From the NCBI GenBank assembly GCA_910579605.1, contig CAJTUG010000005.1:1-64000 (forward strand): a stretch of 64,000 bases of DNA, written 5' to 3'. Numbering within the stretch: the first letter of the stretch is position 1; the number at the start of each line of letters is the position of its first letter. The DNA comes from an uncultured Muribaculaceae bacterium (GTDB taxonomy: Bacteria > Bacteroidota > Bacteroidia > Bacteroidales > Muribaculaceae). The notes under the pieces are model-generated. The model saw only the letters and a program-made list of their open reading frames with translations, was not told where the DNA came from and did not search any database. This document shows positions 1-10,082 of this stretch, piece by piece. A program made the translations under genes and the position numbers.

Positions 1-28
1 CTTTCCGATTTTGGTCGGGTATCGCAAG

Positions 29-424
29 TGGAGCTGGAGGGATTTGAACCCTCGTCCAAACGCGGAACTAATGAGCTTTCTACGTGCGTAGTTTCAAGTT
101 GATTTTCGTGCTGTGGCAGGCCTGAAACTACCAACCGCAGCCTTATCCTCTAAATTTTCGGGAATTTCTCAAGGCTTTCAATCCCCTATTTCCGATATTC
201 CTGCACCGCCTTATCGATTAGTCTCGGAAAAAGGACAATCGGGCGATGTCTTGTCGCTGCAACTGTTGCGGCGATTAAGCTAATCTACTGTACTTCAATT
301 AAGCTGCAAGAGCGTAGTTATTTTCGCCATTTAGAATTTGGAAAGTCTGATATTCAAGAGCATAGACTCAAAGCTCTGCACGCTTACACACCACTTCTAC
401 ACGCTGTCAAAACCGGTCAGCCCC
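29..424 (-). ncRNA. ssrA: transfer-messenger RNA (tmRNA)
   Basis: Rescues stalled ribosomes by acting as tRNA-Ala and then as mRNA for a degradation tag. Read on the minus strand, the 5' end GGGGCTGACC at 424 pairs with CAGCTCC at the 3' end (30-36) to form the acceptor stem, and a T-loop-like GGTTCAAATCC lies just before it. The tag frame near 305-332 reads GENNYALAA followed by TAA, the form typical of Bacteroidota. The terminal CCA is not encoded: after the discriminator A (29) the sequence runs CTT, so CCA would have to be added after processing. Total about 396 nt, a normal one-piece length. Confidence 0.95.
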
Positions 425-458
425 GGATATTTAGCTTTTTTTTCTGTGGAAAAGCTTG

Positions 459-466
459 CAAATATA
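459..466 (-). promoter_or_regulatory. candidate -7 box of the tmRNA promoter
   Basis: TATATTTG on the minus strand matches the Bacteroidota -7 consensus TAnnTTTG. It lies 34 nt upstream of the mature tmRNA 5' end, so a short leader would be removed by RNase P. No clear -33 TTTG is seen. Confidence 0.5.
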
Positions 467-508
467 ACAAATCCGTCTGAAATAAGCAACTGTTTAACAT
501 TATTTATA

Positions 509-548
509 AGTACTATAGCCCTGTTTCTTAAAACAGGGCTATAGTACT
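509..548 (-). terminator. perfect 18-bp hairpin after the PUL
   Basis: Arms 509-526 and 531-548 are exact inverted repeats with a 4-nt loop. It lies just beyond the stop of the last PUL gene (557) and before the tmRNA promoter, so it probably ends the PUL transcript. The following minus-strand bases are A/T-rich but not a clean T run. Confidence 0.65.
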
Positions 549-556
549 GGCTCTTA

Positions 557-2599
557 TCAGTCTTCAAGTAGTTCTTTTTTTATTTTATCTACCATTTGGT
601 CTTCATAGAGAAATAACCACGAAGAATCCGGTTTGAGTGCTGCCAAATGGCTGTGGTGGTTCATGTCCTGAATATATCCAGTCGGCAAAGACATGAATCG
701 TGTTTTGCCATATGTTTCCACAAGATTTTGTTTTGTACGGTCAAACTCATATATGATCTTTTCGATTGCTTCGACCGACTCTTTTGAACCTCCTGTTTTA
801 TCATATTCAGCCAAGGCAAGAATCAGTTTTGCAGGAAAGGCAAAGAGCCGATTGTTTGCTTTATGTATTTGGAGCGGATAGCGGTTCCTGCGAGAGGTAG
901 ATATGGCATTATCAATATACCCTACAAGATTGCTGCAACGTTCCACCTGAATATTCGCAGAATCTATACGTCCAGCATATTTATTGCTCCATTCCCCTAT
1001 TTTATGCTTATCGGGCAAATCCATAAGTTTATGATCTTTCACTTGCCATGATGGGTTGCGGCGTCCTTCTGTCACAAGCGCACCATCAAAAAATGCAGCA
1101 ACATCTTCCAATGTTTCTATAAATCCGGTTTCGCCATTATATAGGCCATGAAATCCTCGTGCAAATGCCTCTTTAAAGTTTTCTATAGACCTTCCATATG
1201 GATTCCAGCCATATTCACCCAATGCGGCGAAGCCTCGTTGAACTGTTTCCCAATGCGGCGAACCGTCGTCCCAACAAGTTGCAAAAATACCATCACTCAA
1301 ATTATTTTCCACCGCCAATTGACAAAAACTCCTTATGTGTCCAATTTTGGAGCCATAACGTGGCATATAAGGGCTACCTCCATCGGCAGCGGCCGTAGCA
1401 CCCATTACCCTTAAGCCTTTGTTTTTATACCATTCCAAAGCCTTGAGATGTGGATATATTGTAGGATCGTCGTAATGCCAACGCATATAGATACAGTTTC
1501 GAGGAAACATATCGATAGCTTCGTCAAGCTTATCGGTATGCCAATTAGCGTCCACCTCCTCATCAGTTAGCCCACGATGAATCACCCACCACAAGTCACC
1601 ATATTTAAACGGCATATCGTCCCAGAAAATTGGAGTACGACCATTCTCATTAGCAAAATTGCAAACCTTGCCCAACCACTCCATCTGAAGAGCAAAAGCA
1701 GTCTTACCTGTTGCGACGCAACGGTCGTCGATTCCTATTTCTGTAATTTCATCTCCGCCTATATGCAAATATTTTCCATATGGCATTGCTTCCATTGCTT
1801 CTGAATAAAGATCGTAAAGCAAATTGTAGGTTGCCGGATTTGAAGGGCAAAATTCCCAATCGCTTTCAGGATTCTCTCGCAGTTCCCAATGGTGTTTAAG
1901 AATATACCCGGCATGTCCCAATCCTTGTACAAGGGGGCTGATTTCAATATTTCTCTCCTTGGCATAATCCGAAATAGCCCTCATTTCCTGTTTGCTCAAG
2001 GCATTAGGAGAAGAACATTCAGGGTGTTTTTCGTAGCGCAACTTATCTTCTATTTCCCAAATGATATTGTTTACTTTCCACTGTGCAAGCCGGTCTATTA
2101 GAGTATAATAATACTCCGAGCGATCAAGATGATGCTTGGTATCAAAATGAACAGCCCTCACCTTATGCACAGGCTCATCCGAAATAAATTGCTGCGGCAA
2201 AGCTACACCACGCTCAAAACTGTCTTCCAGAAGACGCGCCAATGTTACAGCCCCATAGAAGAGACCTTCTTGTCCACGCGATTTCACAACAGCTCCTCCA
2301 GAAGCTATATTCAATGTATACCCCTCTGGATTCTCTATCGAAAGAGCAGAATCTAAAAACAATTTAACGCCAATCTTTCCCGGCAAAAGTTTCCGAGGCA
2401 AGTTTTTTAAAGGGCCATATAATACAGGGATATCACACCCTTCTGCTACGACATATGATATCTTTGCAGGATCGATACCTTTGCCCGATTTATATTCTAC
2501 CTTTGCAGGCATAGGAATAACCGGCGATTGAACAGTCGCAACTGCAATGCTTGATATTGCGAGCATCAAACCGGTGAATAGATGCTTAAGACCTTTCAT
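557..2599 (-). CDS. GH20 beta-N-acetylhexosaminidase, exported
   Basis: Removes terminal beta-linked GlcNAc or GalNAc from glycans by substrate-assisted catalysis. A signal peptide covers about residues 1-22 with no lipobox cysteine, so the enzyme is probably periplasmic. A GH20b-like N-terminal domain (about 25-135) precedes the catalytic barrel. The adjacent catalytic acid pair is seen in HIGGDE (D283, E284). At 680 aa it has an extra C-terminal region beyond the barrel. It is the last gene of the PUL and overlaps the upstream DUF4091 gene by 4 bp (ATGA), which suggests translational coupling. The family call is firm. The exact linkage and substrate are inferred only. Confidence 0.9.
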   Translation of the reverse strand: MKGLKHLFTGLMLAISSIAVATVQSPVIPMPAKVEYKSGKGIDPAKISYVVAEGCDIPVLYGPLKNLPRKLLPGKIGVKLFLDSALSIENPEGYTLNIASGGAVVKSRGQEGLFYGAVTLARLLEDSFERGVALPQQFISDEPVHKVRAVHFDTKHHLDRSEYYYTLIDRLAQWKVNNIIWEIEDKLRYEKHPECSSPNALSKQEMRAISDYAKERNIEISPLVQGLGHAGYILKHHWELRENPESDWEFCPSNPATYNLLYDLYSEAMEAMPYGKYLHIGGDEITEIGIDDRCVATGKTAFALQMEWLGKVCNFANENGRTPIFWDDMPFKYGDLWWVIHRGLTDEEVDANWHTDKLDEAIDMFPRNCIYMRWHYDDPTIYPHLKALEWYKNKGLRVMGATAAADGGSPYMPRYGSKIGHIRSFCQLAVENNLSDGIFATCWDDGSPHWETVQRGFAALGEYGWNPYGRSIENFKEAFARGFHGLYNGETGFIETLEDVAAFFDGALVTEGRRNPSWQVKDHKLMDLPDKHKIGEWSNKYAGRIDSANIQVERCSNLVGYIDNAISTSRRNRYPLQIHKANNRLFAFPAKLILALAEYDKTGGSKESVEAIEKIIYEFDRTKQNLVETYGKTRFMSLPTGYIQDMNHHSHLAALKPDSSWLFLYEDQMVDKIKKELLED

Positions 2600-4296
2600 T
2601 GTACCGAAACCTGTTTAATCAAAGCCTGTGCAGCCATTACTTTTGATTGCGCATCTACAGCTTGAGTATCTTTGAACATTGAAAGAACAGAGCTGAATTT
2701 ATTAAGTCCCAAAATACGGGCTTTCTCGTAGTCCTGAATACCATCACGCAACAATTCAAAGCGAATGCTTGACACGGCTCTTGCTTGAGTTGTATTACCA
2801 CTGCGATAAATCATACTGAAATCTCCTGCGGTATTAGCTCGGTCGCGTGCATCAAACGGATCCTGTTTCTGCCAGTAATCAAATGCCCAACGTTGATACC
2901 CCTTATAACCTGAGGCAAGAGCATGCCAAGCCATCCACGTCATTTCTGCCGGAGAATTCTCCGGTGTGATATAATTGTTGGGATGCATTTGAGAACAACT
3001 TGTATAGAACATCGGAATAGTCATCGAAGTAGATGTTGGCACATTACCCAAGATAACGGAGTAGTTGAAAAGTTCTCGCTCTACGGCAACAGAATAATAC
3101 TTACCCGAAACTCCAATCTTCCAATCAGCCCCATTCTTCCTGATTAACTTGACAATTTTTGCCATATCTTCATCTATAATTTCGTCAAAATAAAGAACAG
3201 CAATATCAAACCATCCTTTAGCCATGAGATGCGAACGGAAAGAGCTAAGGAATTCAGACCAAATCTTCTCATACTCTTCCGAGCCTATCGTCAGATTCAA
3301 ATATTTGTATTTACCATCCGATAAATCACTATAACCCACAAAATTATTCCATCCTGCCAACGACATGCAATTTATCTGTTTAGTTATTCCCAAATTCATC
3401 ATAAATTCCACGAAACTATCAAATTTGGAATAGTCAAATTGCCATGAACCATCGGCAGCACGACTCCAATCAACCATTGTTTGTCCGACATTAAAAGCAC
3501 CGTCTTTAATATAAGTTGTAATGCTTTTTTGACCGGCATCGGCAAGGATACCATAGAACGACTCAAGTATTCTGAAATGATCGTCGGAAAAAGGAGCCAA
3601 TGATGTCCCCTCATTTTCAAGGAGCGCACTTATCTGGAACGGGAATTGCCAAAGATCAAGATAGAATTTCCAATCCGAAGGCTTTGGCAAGCAGTGATCT
3701 GCTACAAGGATACGAACAGCCACTGTTGCTGCAATCGCATCGTTCTGTTTTACATAAATATTTCCAGTATATAGACCTGCAGGACAGCTTTCCGGAACAT
3801 TTATCGTCACCCAAATATCAGATAGCTCGTGTGCCGTGAGTTTACTCGGCAAATCCTCAACAAGAGCATCGCCTACATACACAGCCTCCGGGCGTGGAAG
3901 CGGCTGTGCATCTACCGACGGTATAGGGTCGCCGGCAACTTTGGCAACAGAACGCAGACAGATATTTTCTACCGGAATCTCATTTTCATAATTTTTTAAA
4001 GCTTCAGCTTCAAATGAAATACCGGAAACATCGTCTCGTAAAGTCCATAGAGCAATATGACCATATGCCCTATCGTTTTGCCAAACCGTATCAGACCATA
4101 CTGTAGACGCCGTACCGTCAAACATTTCACCTTGTGAAAAGCGTTTAAACTTACTCACAACACTAACATTAATACCGGTATTTTCATCTACAACCGGAGG
4201 AGGTAACGTGCCAGGAGCATCCGGTCCATCGTTCTCGGAGCAACTGCACAATGCAACTGCCAACAGCGAGACATATATAAACAGTTCTTTAATCAT
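2596..4296 (-). CDS. GH123/DUF4091-like glycosidase lipoprotein
   Basis: Probable surface or periplasmic lipoprotein: a short hydrophobic N-terminus ends in a lipobox-like VALCSC with cysteines at 17 and 19. The C-terminal half carries the DUF4091/GH123 hallmark ending RFELLRDGIQDYE, and an adjacent Asp-Glu pair occurs in YFDE (D371, E372), the position expected for the catalytic pair of GH123 beta-N-acetylgalactosaminidases. The N-terminal part (about 40-200) looks like a beta-sandwich domain. Placement beside GH20 and a NahK-like kinase supports activity on N-acetylhexosamine glycans. It overlaps both neighbours by 4 bp. Enzymatic activity is inferred, since many DUF4091 proteins are uncharacterised. 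Confidence 0.75.
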   Translation of the reverse strand: MIKELFIYVSLLAVALCSCSENDGPDAPGTLPPPVVDENTGINVSVVSKFKRFSQGEMFDGTASTVWSDTVWQNDRAYGHIALWTLRDDVSGISFEAEALKNYENEIPVENICLRSVAKVAGDPIPSVDAQPLPRPEAVYVGDALVEDLPSKLTAHELSDIWVTINVPESCPAGLYTGNIYVKQNDAIAATVAVRILVADHCLPKPSDWKFYLDLWQFPFQISALLENEGTSLAPFSDDHFRILESFYGILADAGQKSITTYIKDGAFNVGQTMVDWSRAADGSWQFDYSKFDSFVEFMMNLGITKQINCMSLAGWNNFVGYSDLSDGKYKYLNLTIGSEEYEKIWSEFLSSFRSHLMAKGWFDIAVLYFDEIIDEDMAKIVKLIRKNGADWKIGVSGKYYSVAVERELFNYSVILGNVPTSTSMTIPMFYTSCSQMHPNNYITPENSPAEMTWMAWHALASGYKGYQRWAFDYWQKQDPFDARDRANTAGDFSMIYRSGNTTQARAVSSIRFELLRDGIQDYEKARILGLNKFSSVLSMFKDTQAVDAQSKVMAAQALIKQVSVQ

Positions 4297-5351
4297 TTTT
4301 TATTCAGAGAATAAGTATAGTAAGGAGGATTTGAGAGAGAGAGGGTCACCTCATATTTTCCGGCTTCATCAACAGCAATTTCGTCGCCGTCACTGCCTAA
4401 TTGACCAAGTATGCCGGTTTTGATGCCGAGGTTGAACCTTGGGTCCCCAAAAGTAACAGGAATTGTCTCAAAGTAGAAACTGCCAACCTTAAGGTCAAGC
4501 TCCGCATGCCATGTCTTTGTAGTCGAATCATATGCCATTGCCACAAGTGCGCCGGATGCACTACCTGCAATAGCCCATTGGGTCATTGTCATGCTCACCA
4601 AATTGGTAGATGAGTCAAAAATAACTCGCCAAACACCAGGTGAAACTATAGCAGTATTATTGTTGGTAATAAGCCAATCGTTCCACGGACCGTCGGTCGG
4701 GTAGAAACCGTCGCCTTTTGCGGCTTTGGTTTCAGCAACCCAATCATAGTGCGAGAGAGCTGGCCAAGGACCGGCTGCGAGGTTATAAATGGTAGTTAAA
4801 TCCGACGAAACAAGGCCAACATTATCCCAATTGGAAGCGGTCAAATCCACTTCGCCTTCAAAAAAGTTATCATATGTTCCGGAAGCTATTGTAGTAGGAG
4901 CATCCAAATCAAGGAAATATCTTGCCCCTTCAGAATCTCTGTCTGAAGTCTTGACAAAATAGAAAAAAGGAGGAGGATTAAACACCATTTCAACCCAATA
5001 TTTCCCTATTTCTGTATTGCCTTGATTAACTATAATTGGGAGTCTAAAATCCTCAAAAACCACCTCATCTCCATCGGACAGGTTGCAATAATAACCGTCG
5101 GCAAGAGAAATATCCACTATTCTGGCATTGGCCGAAGGTATTTTTACAAGTAACGTAAAAACATCGGAAATAGCACCTTCTTCTGTCAATGATGGAACTG
5201 CGGTATAGTTCTCTCCATTCACCTCTACAACCACCGAAGTCACAGGCATAGTCAATACGGGATTCTTGGGTAAATCATGGTCATTACAAGAACTTACCAA
5301 AAAGCATGAAGCCAAAAAAGTGGCAGTGTATATTATTTTTACTAATTTCAT
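4293..5351 (-). CDS. SusE/F-position surface glycan-binding lipoprotein
   Basis: The N-terminal signal ends in the lipobox LVSSC with cysteine at residue 22, so this is a lipoprotein. It lies directly after SusD, the usual place of surface glycan-binding proteins. The 352-residue sequence reads as several beta-sandwich modules: an N-terminal Ig-like part (about 30-125), then repeats rich in Trp, Tyr and Gly with DWVAETKAAKG and WHAELDL stretches that resemble SusE/F-like starch-binding-fold repeats. No catalytic motif is seen. Its likely job is to hold the glycan at the cell surface for the SusCD pair. It does not match a named family I can be sure of. Confidence 0.65.
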   Translation of the reverse strand: MKLVKIIYTATFLASCFLVSSCNDHDLPKNPVLTMPVTSVVVEVNGENYTAVPSLTEEGAISDVFTLLVKIPSANARIVDISLADGYYCNLSDGDEVVFEDFRLPIIVNQGNTEIGKYWVEMVFNPPPFFYFVKTSDRDSEGARYFLDLDAPTTIASGTYDNFFEGEVDLTASNWDNVGLVSSDLTTIYNLAAGPWPALSHYDWVAETKAAKGDGFYPTDGPWNDWLITNNNTAIVSPGVWRVIFDSSTNLVSMTMTQWAIAGSASGALVAMAYDSTTKTWHAELDLKVGSFYFETIPVTFGDPRFNLGIKTGILGQLGSDGDEIAVDEAGKYEVTLSLSNPPYYTYSLNKK

Positions 5352-5363
5352 TACGGTCTTTTA

Positions 5364-6821
5364 TTATCGGTTATATCCAGGATTCTGAGTCACACCAAGC
5401 ATTATCGAGAGTTGGTCTGCAGGTTTAGGCAAAAGATAATTATTTTCCGAAACCACAACATCAGGGAAATATTTGTTTACCACTTCTGCTACAATATGAC
5501 GGCGACACATATCAAACCACCTGTTGCACTCAAAAGCCAATTCCCAGTTGCGTTCATCAAGAACAGCTTGGTCAAAAGCTTCGGGCGAAAGACCTGCAAG
5601 ACCTTCCAATCCGGCTCTTTCCCTTACTGCATTTATCGCATCATAAGCCTTTTTTGAAGGAGAGCCATCTGCCTTGTTTGCGGCTTCAGCATATATTAAA
5701 AGGACATCTGCATAGCGTAGTAGACAATAAAAGCCGTCGGCAACATTAGCCACACTTGAGCCATAGAAATCTCCGGCTTTAGGACCACCATCGCGCAATT
5801 TTGTAACATACGGCTCGGCCACGTCGGCTTCCTGCCACGTGCTACCATCATTGAAATTAAGATAGAATGTGCCATCAAAACGATTTCCGGCAGGAAATGT
5901 CTGCATAAACCGTTTGTCGCTTGTCCAATCTGCCCAACCACCTTCTGCCACTGGACGTACCGCTCGATTTATATAGCCTCCAGTGCCATTGTCGCTGCTG
6001 GCATACAATGTAAAAATGAATTCAGGATTAGTGTATCTATTATCAAAAAACCATAGGGATAGGAAATCTTTTTGCAAGTCGTATTTTCCAGTGCCGATAA
6101 CAGCTGCCGCCTTATCGCGAGCCAAGGTATAACATTCGCTGCGGTTGAGCGGAAACCCAGCCATCGTCAGATAGACCTTTGAGAGCAATGAGCTTGCAGC
6201 TAAAGAAGATGGTTTTGAAGCGTCGGCAGATACCGAAAGTTCCTCCTCTGCTTTTTTCAAATCTTCTACAATAAAATCATATATATCACCTACTGCACTC
6301 TGGGGTTCTTCCGAAGCATTGGACTGGTTATCTTCTGTAAGAATAGGAATTTCGCCAAACCAACGCACCATATTGAAATAGTTCAACGCCCGCAAAAAAT
6401 GAGCTTCGCCGGCAATAGGTTTGAGATCTTCCGGATCCAACTTGGTATTTTCTTCTATCAACGCAATCAATGTATTGCATGCGCTTATACTGGAATATGA
6501 GTTATTCCAAAGAACATCGGTAATTTCTTCGGGATTGCTTACCGATTGGATATTAGCATTGTCAAATCCACGCCAACGCACAACCGAATTCACATTAACA
6601 TCCTCGCCTCCGGCTGTAGCGACATAAGGAGCATCAGAACCATAAATGGCATATAGAGGAGCATATGCACCAGACACGAAGCTATTGAAATCGCTCAAAG
6701 AGCCAAAAAATTTATCTGTGGTTGGTTGGCCTGTAAGATCTTCATCAAGGTTACACTGGACCATGCTGAAAGCCACAGCACAAAAGCCAACTATCTTTAG
6801 AGATTTTATCATTGTCTTCAT
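5364..6821 (-). CDS. RagB/SusD family glycan-binding lipoprotein
   Basis: Outer-membrane lipoprotein that forms the lid of the SusC transporter and binds the target oligosaccharide. The signal ends in FSMVQC with the lipid-modified cysteine at residue 23. The fold is mainly helical (TPR-like), with typical motifs such as AEAHFLRALNYFNMVRWFG, AFECNRWFDMCRR and the C-terminal QNPGYNR. Its 485 residues are within the usual range. It lies 27 bp after the SusC gene and 12 bp before the next lipoprotein gene, as in a standard SusC-D-E layout. The ligand cannot be read from sequence. The neighbouring hexosaminidases suggest HexNAc-rich glycans. Confidence 0.95.
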   Translation of the reverse strand: MKTMIKSLKIVGFCAVAFSMVQCNLDEDLTGQPTTDKFFGSLSDFNSFVSGAYAPLYAIYGSDAPYVATAGGEDVNVNSVVRWRGFDNANIQSVSNPEEITDVLWNNSYSSISACNTLIALIEENTKLDPEDLKPIAGEAHFLRALNYFNMVRWFGEIPILTEDNQSNASEEPQSAVGDIYDFIVEDLKKAEEELSVSADASKPSSLAASSLLSKVYLTMAGFPLNRSECYTLARDKAAAVIGTGKYDLQKDFLSLWFFDNRYTNPEFIFTLYASSDNGTGGYINRAVRPVAEGGWADWTSDKRFMQTFPAGNRFDGTFYLNFNDGSTWQEADVAEPYVTKLRDGGPKAGDFYGSSVANVADGFYCLLRYADVLLIYAEAANKADGSPSKKAYDAINAVRERAGLEGLAGLSPEAFDQAVLDERNWELAFECNRWFDMCRRHIVAEVVNKYFPDVVVSENNYLLPKPADQLSIMLGVTQNPGYNR

Positions 6822-6848
6822 TATTGTAAATATTATGTCTTGTTGGCA

Positions 6849-9800
6849 TTAGAATGTTATATCAAGCCCTACCGACCAACTTTTTGACGATGGGTAAATA
6901 CCACGGTCTATACCTGCTCCATATGCATCCATACCCATACTTGCTTCAGGGTCATAACCGGAATAATTTGTAATGGTCCACAAATTGGTTCCACTAACAG
7001 AAACTCGCAATTGATTTAGATGCATTTTGTTAAGCACTGTTTTGGGCAACGAATAGCCCAAAGTTATGTTCTTAAGACGAAAATAAGAACCGTCTTCAAC
7101 CCAACGCGATGAATTCACATACTCTGTACCTGAAAATGCAGGCACATCGGTTTGATTCTGCGGAGTCCAATGGTCTGCTATAACAGGGCTGGTGGGGAAT
7201 GACGCCCCTCCTGAATAAGACTCCCTACGAACACGGTTCTGGTTATAAACATCATTACCATACACACCTTGAAAGAACACATTCAAATCAAATCCGCGAT
7301 AACGGAATGTATTATTTATGCCATAAGTAAATTTCGGTTGTGCATTGCCGATAATACCTATATCATCGCTATCTATTACTCCATCCCGGTTAAGATCCAC
7401 ATATTTTGCATCCCCGGGCTTCGCACCATAAAGAGCAGCGATCGAGCTCTCCTCGCTTTTCCAGACGCCGGCGTATTGGTAACCGAGGAATGTTCCCATC
7501 GGTTGGCCTACCATCTGAACGTAAGAACCTACAAGTCCAGGCATATCTACGTTACCAGAATTTATAAGGACATCATTTTGCCCATCAAGAGCAAGAATCT
7601 TATTGCGGTTAATATTCATGGAGTAATTTATATTCCATGTAAAATCACGAGTATTTACAGGCGTACCACCGAGCGAGAATTCCCACCCGTTATTACGCAC
7701 AGAACCGACATTAGTAAGCACCGACTCTACGCCCAATGCCGTGGGGACTGTTCGCCACATCAGAAGATCTGTAGTCTTCTTGGCATAAAATTCTGCTGTG
7801 AACGTCAGTCTGTTATTAAATAAGGCCAGGTCCAGGCCAACATTAAACTCCGATGTGCGTTCCCATCGAAGATTGCTGTTATTTAACTGAGAAATCGACA
7901 ATGTAGGTTTCCCCGAGGCATCTGTACCAGGAGTAAATTTCATATGTGAAGAATAAGCCGGAACAGCCGCATTTCCCACAGTGCCATAGCTTGCACGAAG
8001 CTTGAGCTGATTCAAAACACGACGACTGCTTTCCATGAACTTTTCCGACGCGATATTCCAACCTCCCGAAACAGCCCAGAAACCGTCAAACTTATGCCCT
8101 GGAGCTAATTGACTTGCACCATCATATCGGAATGAAGCTGAAAGCATGTATCTATCGTCAAAGACATAATTTACACGAGCCATGGCCGACATCATTTTTG
8201 TAGAAGTATATTCAATCCAGGGCTTTTGGATTATAGAACCGAAATGAATGCCTTGATAACCCATTTCTACAGGAATCCCTTTTGCCGAAGACTGTGTGCT
8301 GTCGTATTTGTCGGCGATATATTCATAAACTCCTGTAGCGCCTACATGATGAAGGCCAAAATATTTGTCAAATGTAAGTATAGAGGTACTTTGCAACGCA
8401 AGATACGAACTCTGCGTTTTGCTACCGGCAACATCTTCCTCCGGTCCAAGGTTATAGACCTGATTGTCAAACCAACCGCTCATAATACTGTTTGAGCGGT
8501 ATGCAAGCATAGACGAAAACTTTATCCAGTCGGTAAAGCGGTATTCTCCTTGCAATGCTATATTAAATACTGCCCTGTTCTGGTCTACCACGATTTCACG
8601 CGCGAGACCCACTGGATTAAAATCAGATACAGGACCAATACCTCCGCCTGGCTGAGAATAGTTGCCTAATGCATCACGGACCGCTTTGGTCGGAGACCAT
8701 TTTAATGCCGAGGTAAGAGCACCTTCGGTATCTCCTTTGCCGCTTGTGCTGTAAGACGCAAAAGTATTGAGAGATATCGTAAGATTCTTCAAGGCATCCA
8801 CCTTCATATTGGCGCGAAGATTATACTCGTTGAAAGCAGAATTGATAATAACACCTTCGTTGCGGTTAACCCCTCCAGCAATATAATACGACAGGTTTTT
8901 GCTTGCACCACTAATACCTAAATTATGCACTTGTGAAAAAGCATTCCTGAAAATCTGACGTTGCCAATCCACTCCTCTCCCTAAATAAGGAATTTCATCT
9001 ATATTAAACAACGGATTGAGTCCATTTTCTCGTTGTGCCTCGTTCATGAGTGTAGCGTAGTCTGTTGCAGTCAACGATGGTAAAATCTTTGAGACTTGGG
9101 CAAATTTTACATGACCGTTATAGGTTATCTGCGCACGACCTTCTTTCCCTTCCTTTGTCGTAACTATGATCACACCGTTCGCACCTCGTGAACCATAGAT
9201 AGACAAAGCCGCAGCATCTTTCAGCACTTCCATAGATTCTATCTGGTTAGGATTAAGGCTGCCTAAACTTGCATCTTGAACACCATCGATAATAACCAAG
9301 GGATCATTACCATATGTAAGAGAATTAGAACCTCTTATACGTATAGATGTAGCCCCCGACGGATCTCCGCTGGTATTCTGCACGACTACACCTGCAACAC
9401 GGCCTTGAAGCGCTTCGGCAGTGCTCGCTACCGGGGCAACCTGCAATTCTGAAGCCTTTACAGAAGAAACAGAACCGGTAATATCGCTTTTCTTTTGGAC
9501 TCCATAACCCACAACCACAACTTCGTCAAGGAGCTTGTGGTCTTCACGGAGAATAATATCCATTTTACCAGATTTTGCCTTAATTTCTTTAGGTTCAAAT
9601 CCCACCGAAGTTATAAGCAATGTACTCCCTTCTGGAGCATCTATTTGGAAATTTCCGTCAATATCGGCAACTACACCATTCTGCTGCCCTTTCACCACGA
9701 TAGACGCACCTATCAGTGGTTCACCATTTGCATCGCATACATTCCCTGTAATTTTACTGCTTTTGGGATCTTTAGTGGCATTTTTATTCCCTTTTTGTAT

Positions 9801-10082
9801 AAGGAAGACGGTCTTATCCTTAAACCGATACTCTATATTGGTGTTGCTAAATATTTTTGCCAAGACCGACGACAATTCTTCGTCTTTAACATTGATGCTT
9901 ACCATACGTTCTGAATCAACAAGTTGATCTGAATAATTAAAATTAAATCCGGTAGCATCAGAAAGCTCTTCAAGTACTTTCTCAAGAGGAGCCTCAATGT
10001 GCATCGTTACTGTCTGGGCTCCAAGTCCCACCCACGACAATGACATGAACATTAAAAGAACTAATAATTTGAGTTTTTGCAT
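6849..10082 (-). CDS. SusC/RagA TonB-linked outer-membrane transporter with STN domain
   Basis: Imports oligosaccharide across the outer membrane using TonB energy. Signal peptide about 1-22. A secretin/TonB short N-terminal (STN) domain spans about 24-97, a carboxypeptidase-regulatory-like beta-sandwich about 108-180, the TonB-box region LLDEVVVVGYG at 184-194, then the plug and a C-terminal beta-barrel ending SVGLDITF. The STN domain is the known contact to a FecR anti-sigma factor, and the next genes upstream encode exactly such a pair, so this transporter should also act as the sensor that switches on the locus. 1077 residues is normal for the family. Confidence 0.97.
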   Translation of the reverse strand: MQKLKLLVLLMFMSLSWVGLGAQTVTMHIEAPLEKVLEELSDATGFNFNYSDQLVDSERMVSINVKDEELSSVLAKIFSNTNIEYRFKDKTVFLIQKGNKNATKDPKSSKITGNVCDANGEPLIGASIVVKGQQNGVVADIDGNFQIDAPEGSTLLITSVGFEPKEIKAKSGKMDIILREDHKLLDEVVVVGYGVQKKSDITGSVSSVKASELQVAPVASTAEALQGRVAGVVVQNTSGDPSGATSIRIRGSNSLTYGNDPLVIIDGVQDASLGSLNPNQIESMEVLKDAAALSIYGSRGANGVIIVTTKEGKEGRAQITYNGHVKFAQVSKILPSLTATDYATLMNEAQRENGLNPLFNIDEIPYLGRGVDWQRQIFRNAFSQVHNLGISGASKNLSYYIAGGVNRNEGVIINSAFNEYNLRANMKVDALKNLTISLNTFASYSTSGKGDTEGALTSALKWSPTKAVRDALGNYSQPGGGIGPVSDFNPVGLAREIVVDQNRAVFNIALQGEYRFTDWIKFSSMLAYRSNSIMSGWFDNQVYNLGPEEDVAGSKTQSSYLALQSTSILTFDKYFGLHHVGATGVYEYIADKYDSTQSSAKGIPVEMGYQGIHFGSIIQKPWIEYTSTKMMSAMARVNYVFDDRYMLSASFRYDGASQLAPGHKFDGFWAVSGGWNIASEKFMESSRRVLNQLKLRASYGTVGNAAVPAYSSHMKFTPGTDASGKPTLSISQLNNSNLRWERTSEFNVGLDLALFNNRLTFTAEFYAKKTTDLLMWRTVPTALGVESVLTNVGSVRNNGWEFSLGGTPVNTRDFTWNINYSMNINRNKILALDGQNDVLINSGNVDMPGLVGSYVQMVGQPMGTFLGYQYAGVWKSEESSIAALYGAKPGDAKYVDLNRDGVIDSDDIGIIGNAQPKFTYGINNTFRYRGFDLNVFFQGVYGNDVYNQNRVRRESYSGGASFPTSPVIADHWTPQNQTDVPAFSGTEYVNSSRWVEDGSYFRLKNITLGYSLPKTVLNKMHLNQLRVSVSGTNLWTITNYSGYDPEASMGMDAYGAGIDRGIYPSSKSWSVGLDITF

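Noticed and set aside
1..28. Possible tRNA or terminator downstream of the tmRNA
   Set aside because: Too short to judge; no complete structure is visible before the window edge.
7269..7823. 184-codon open frame on the plus strand
   Set aside because: Antisense to the SusC barrel; no motif and no promoter.
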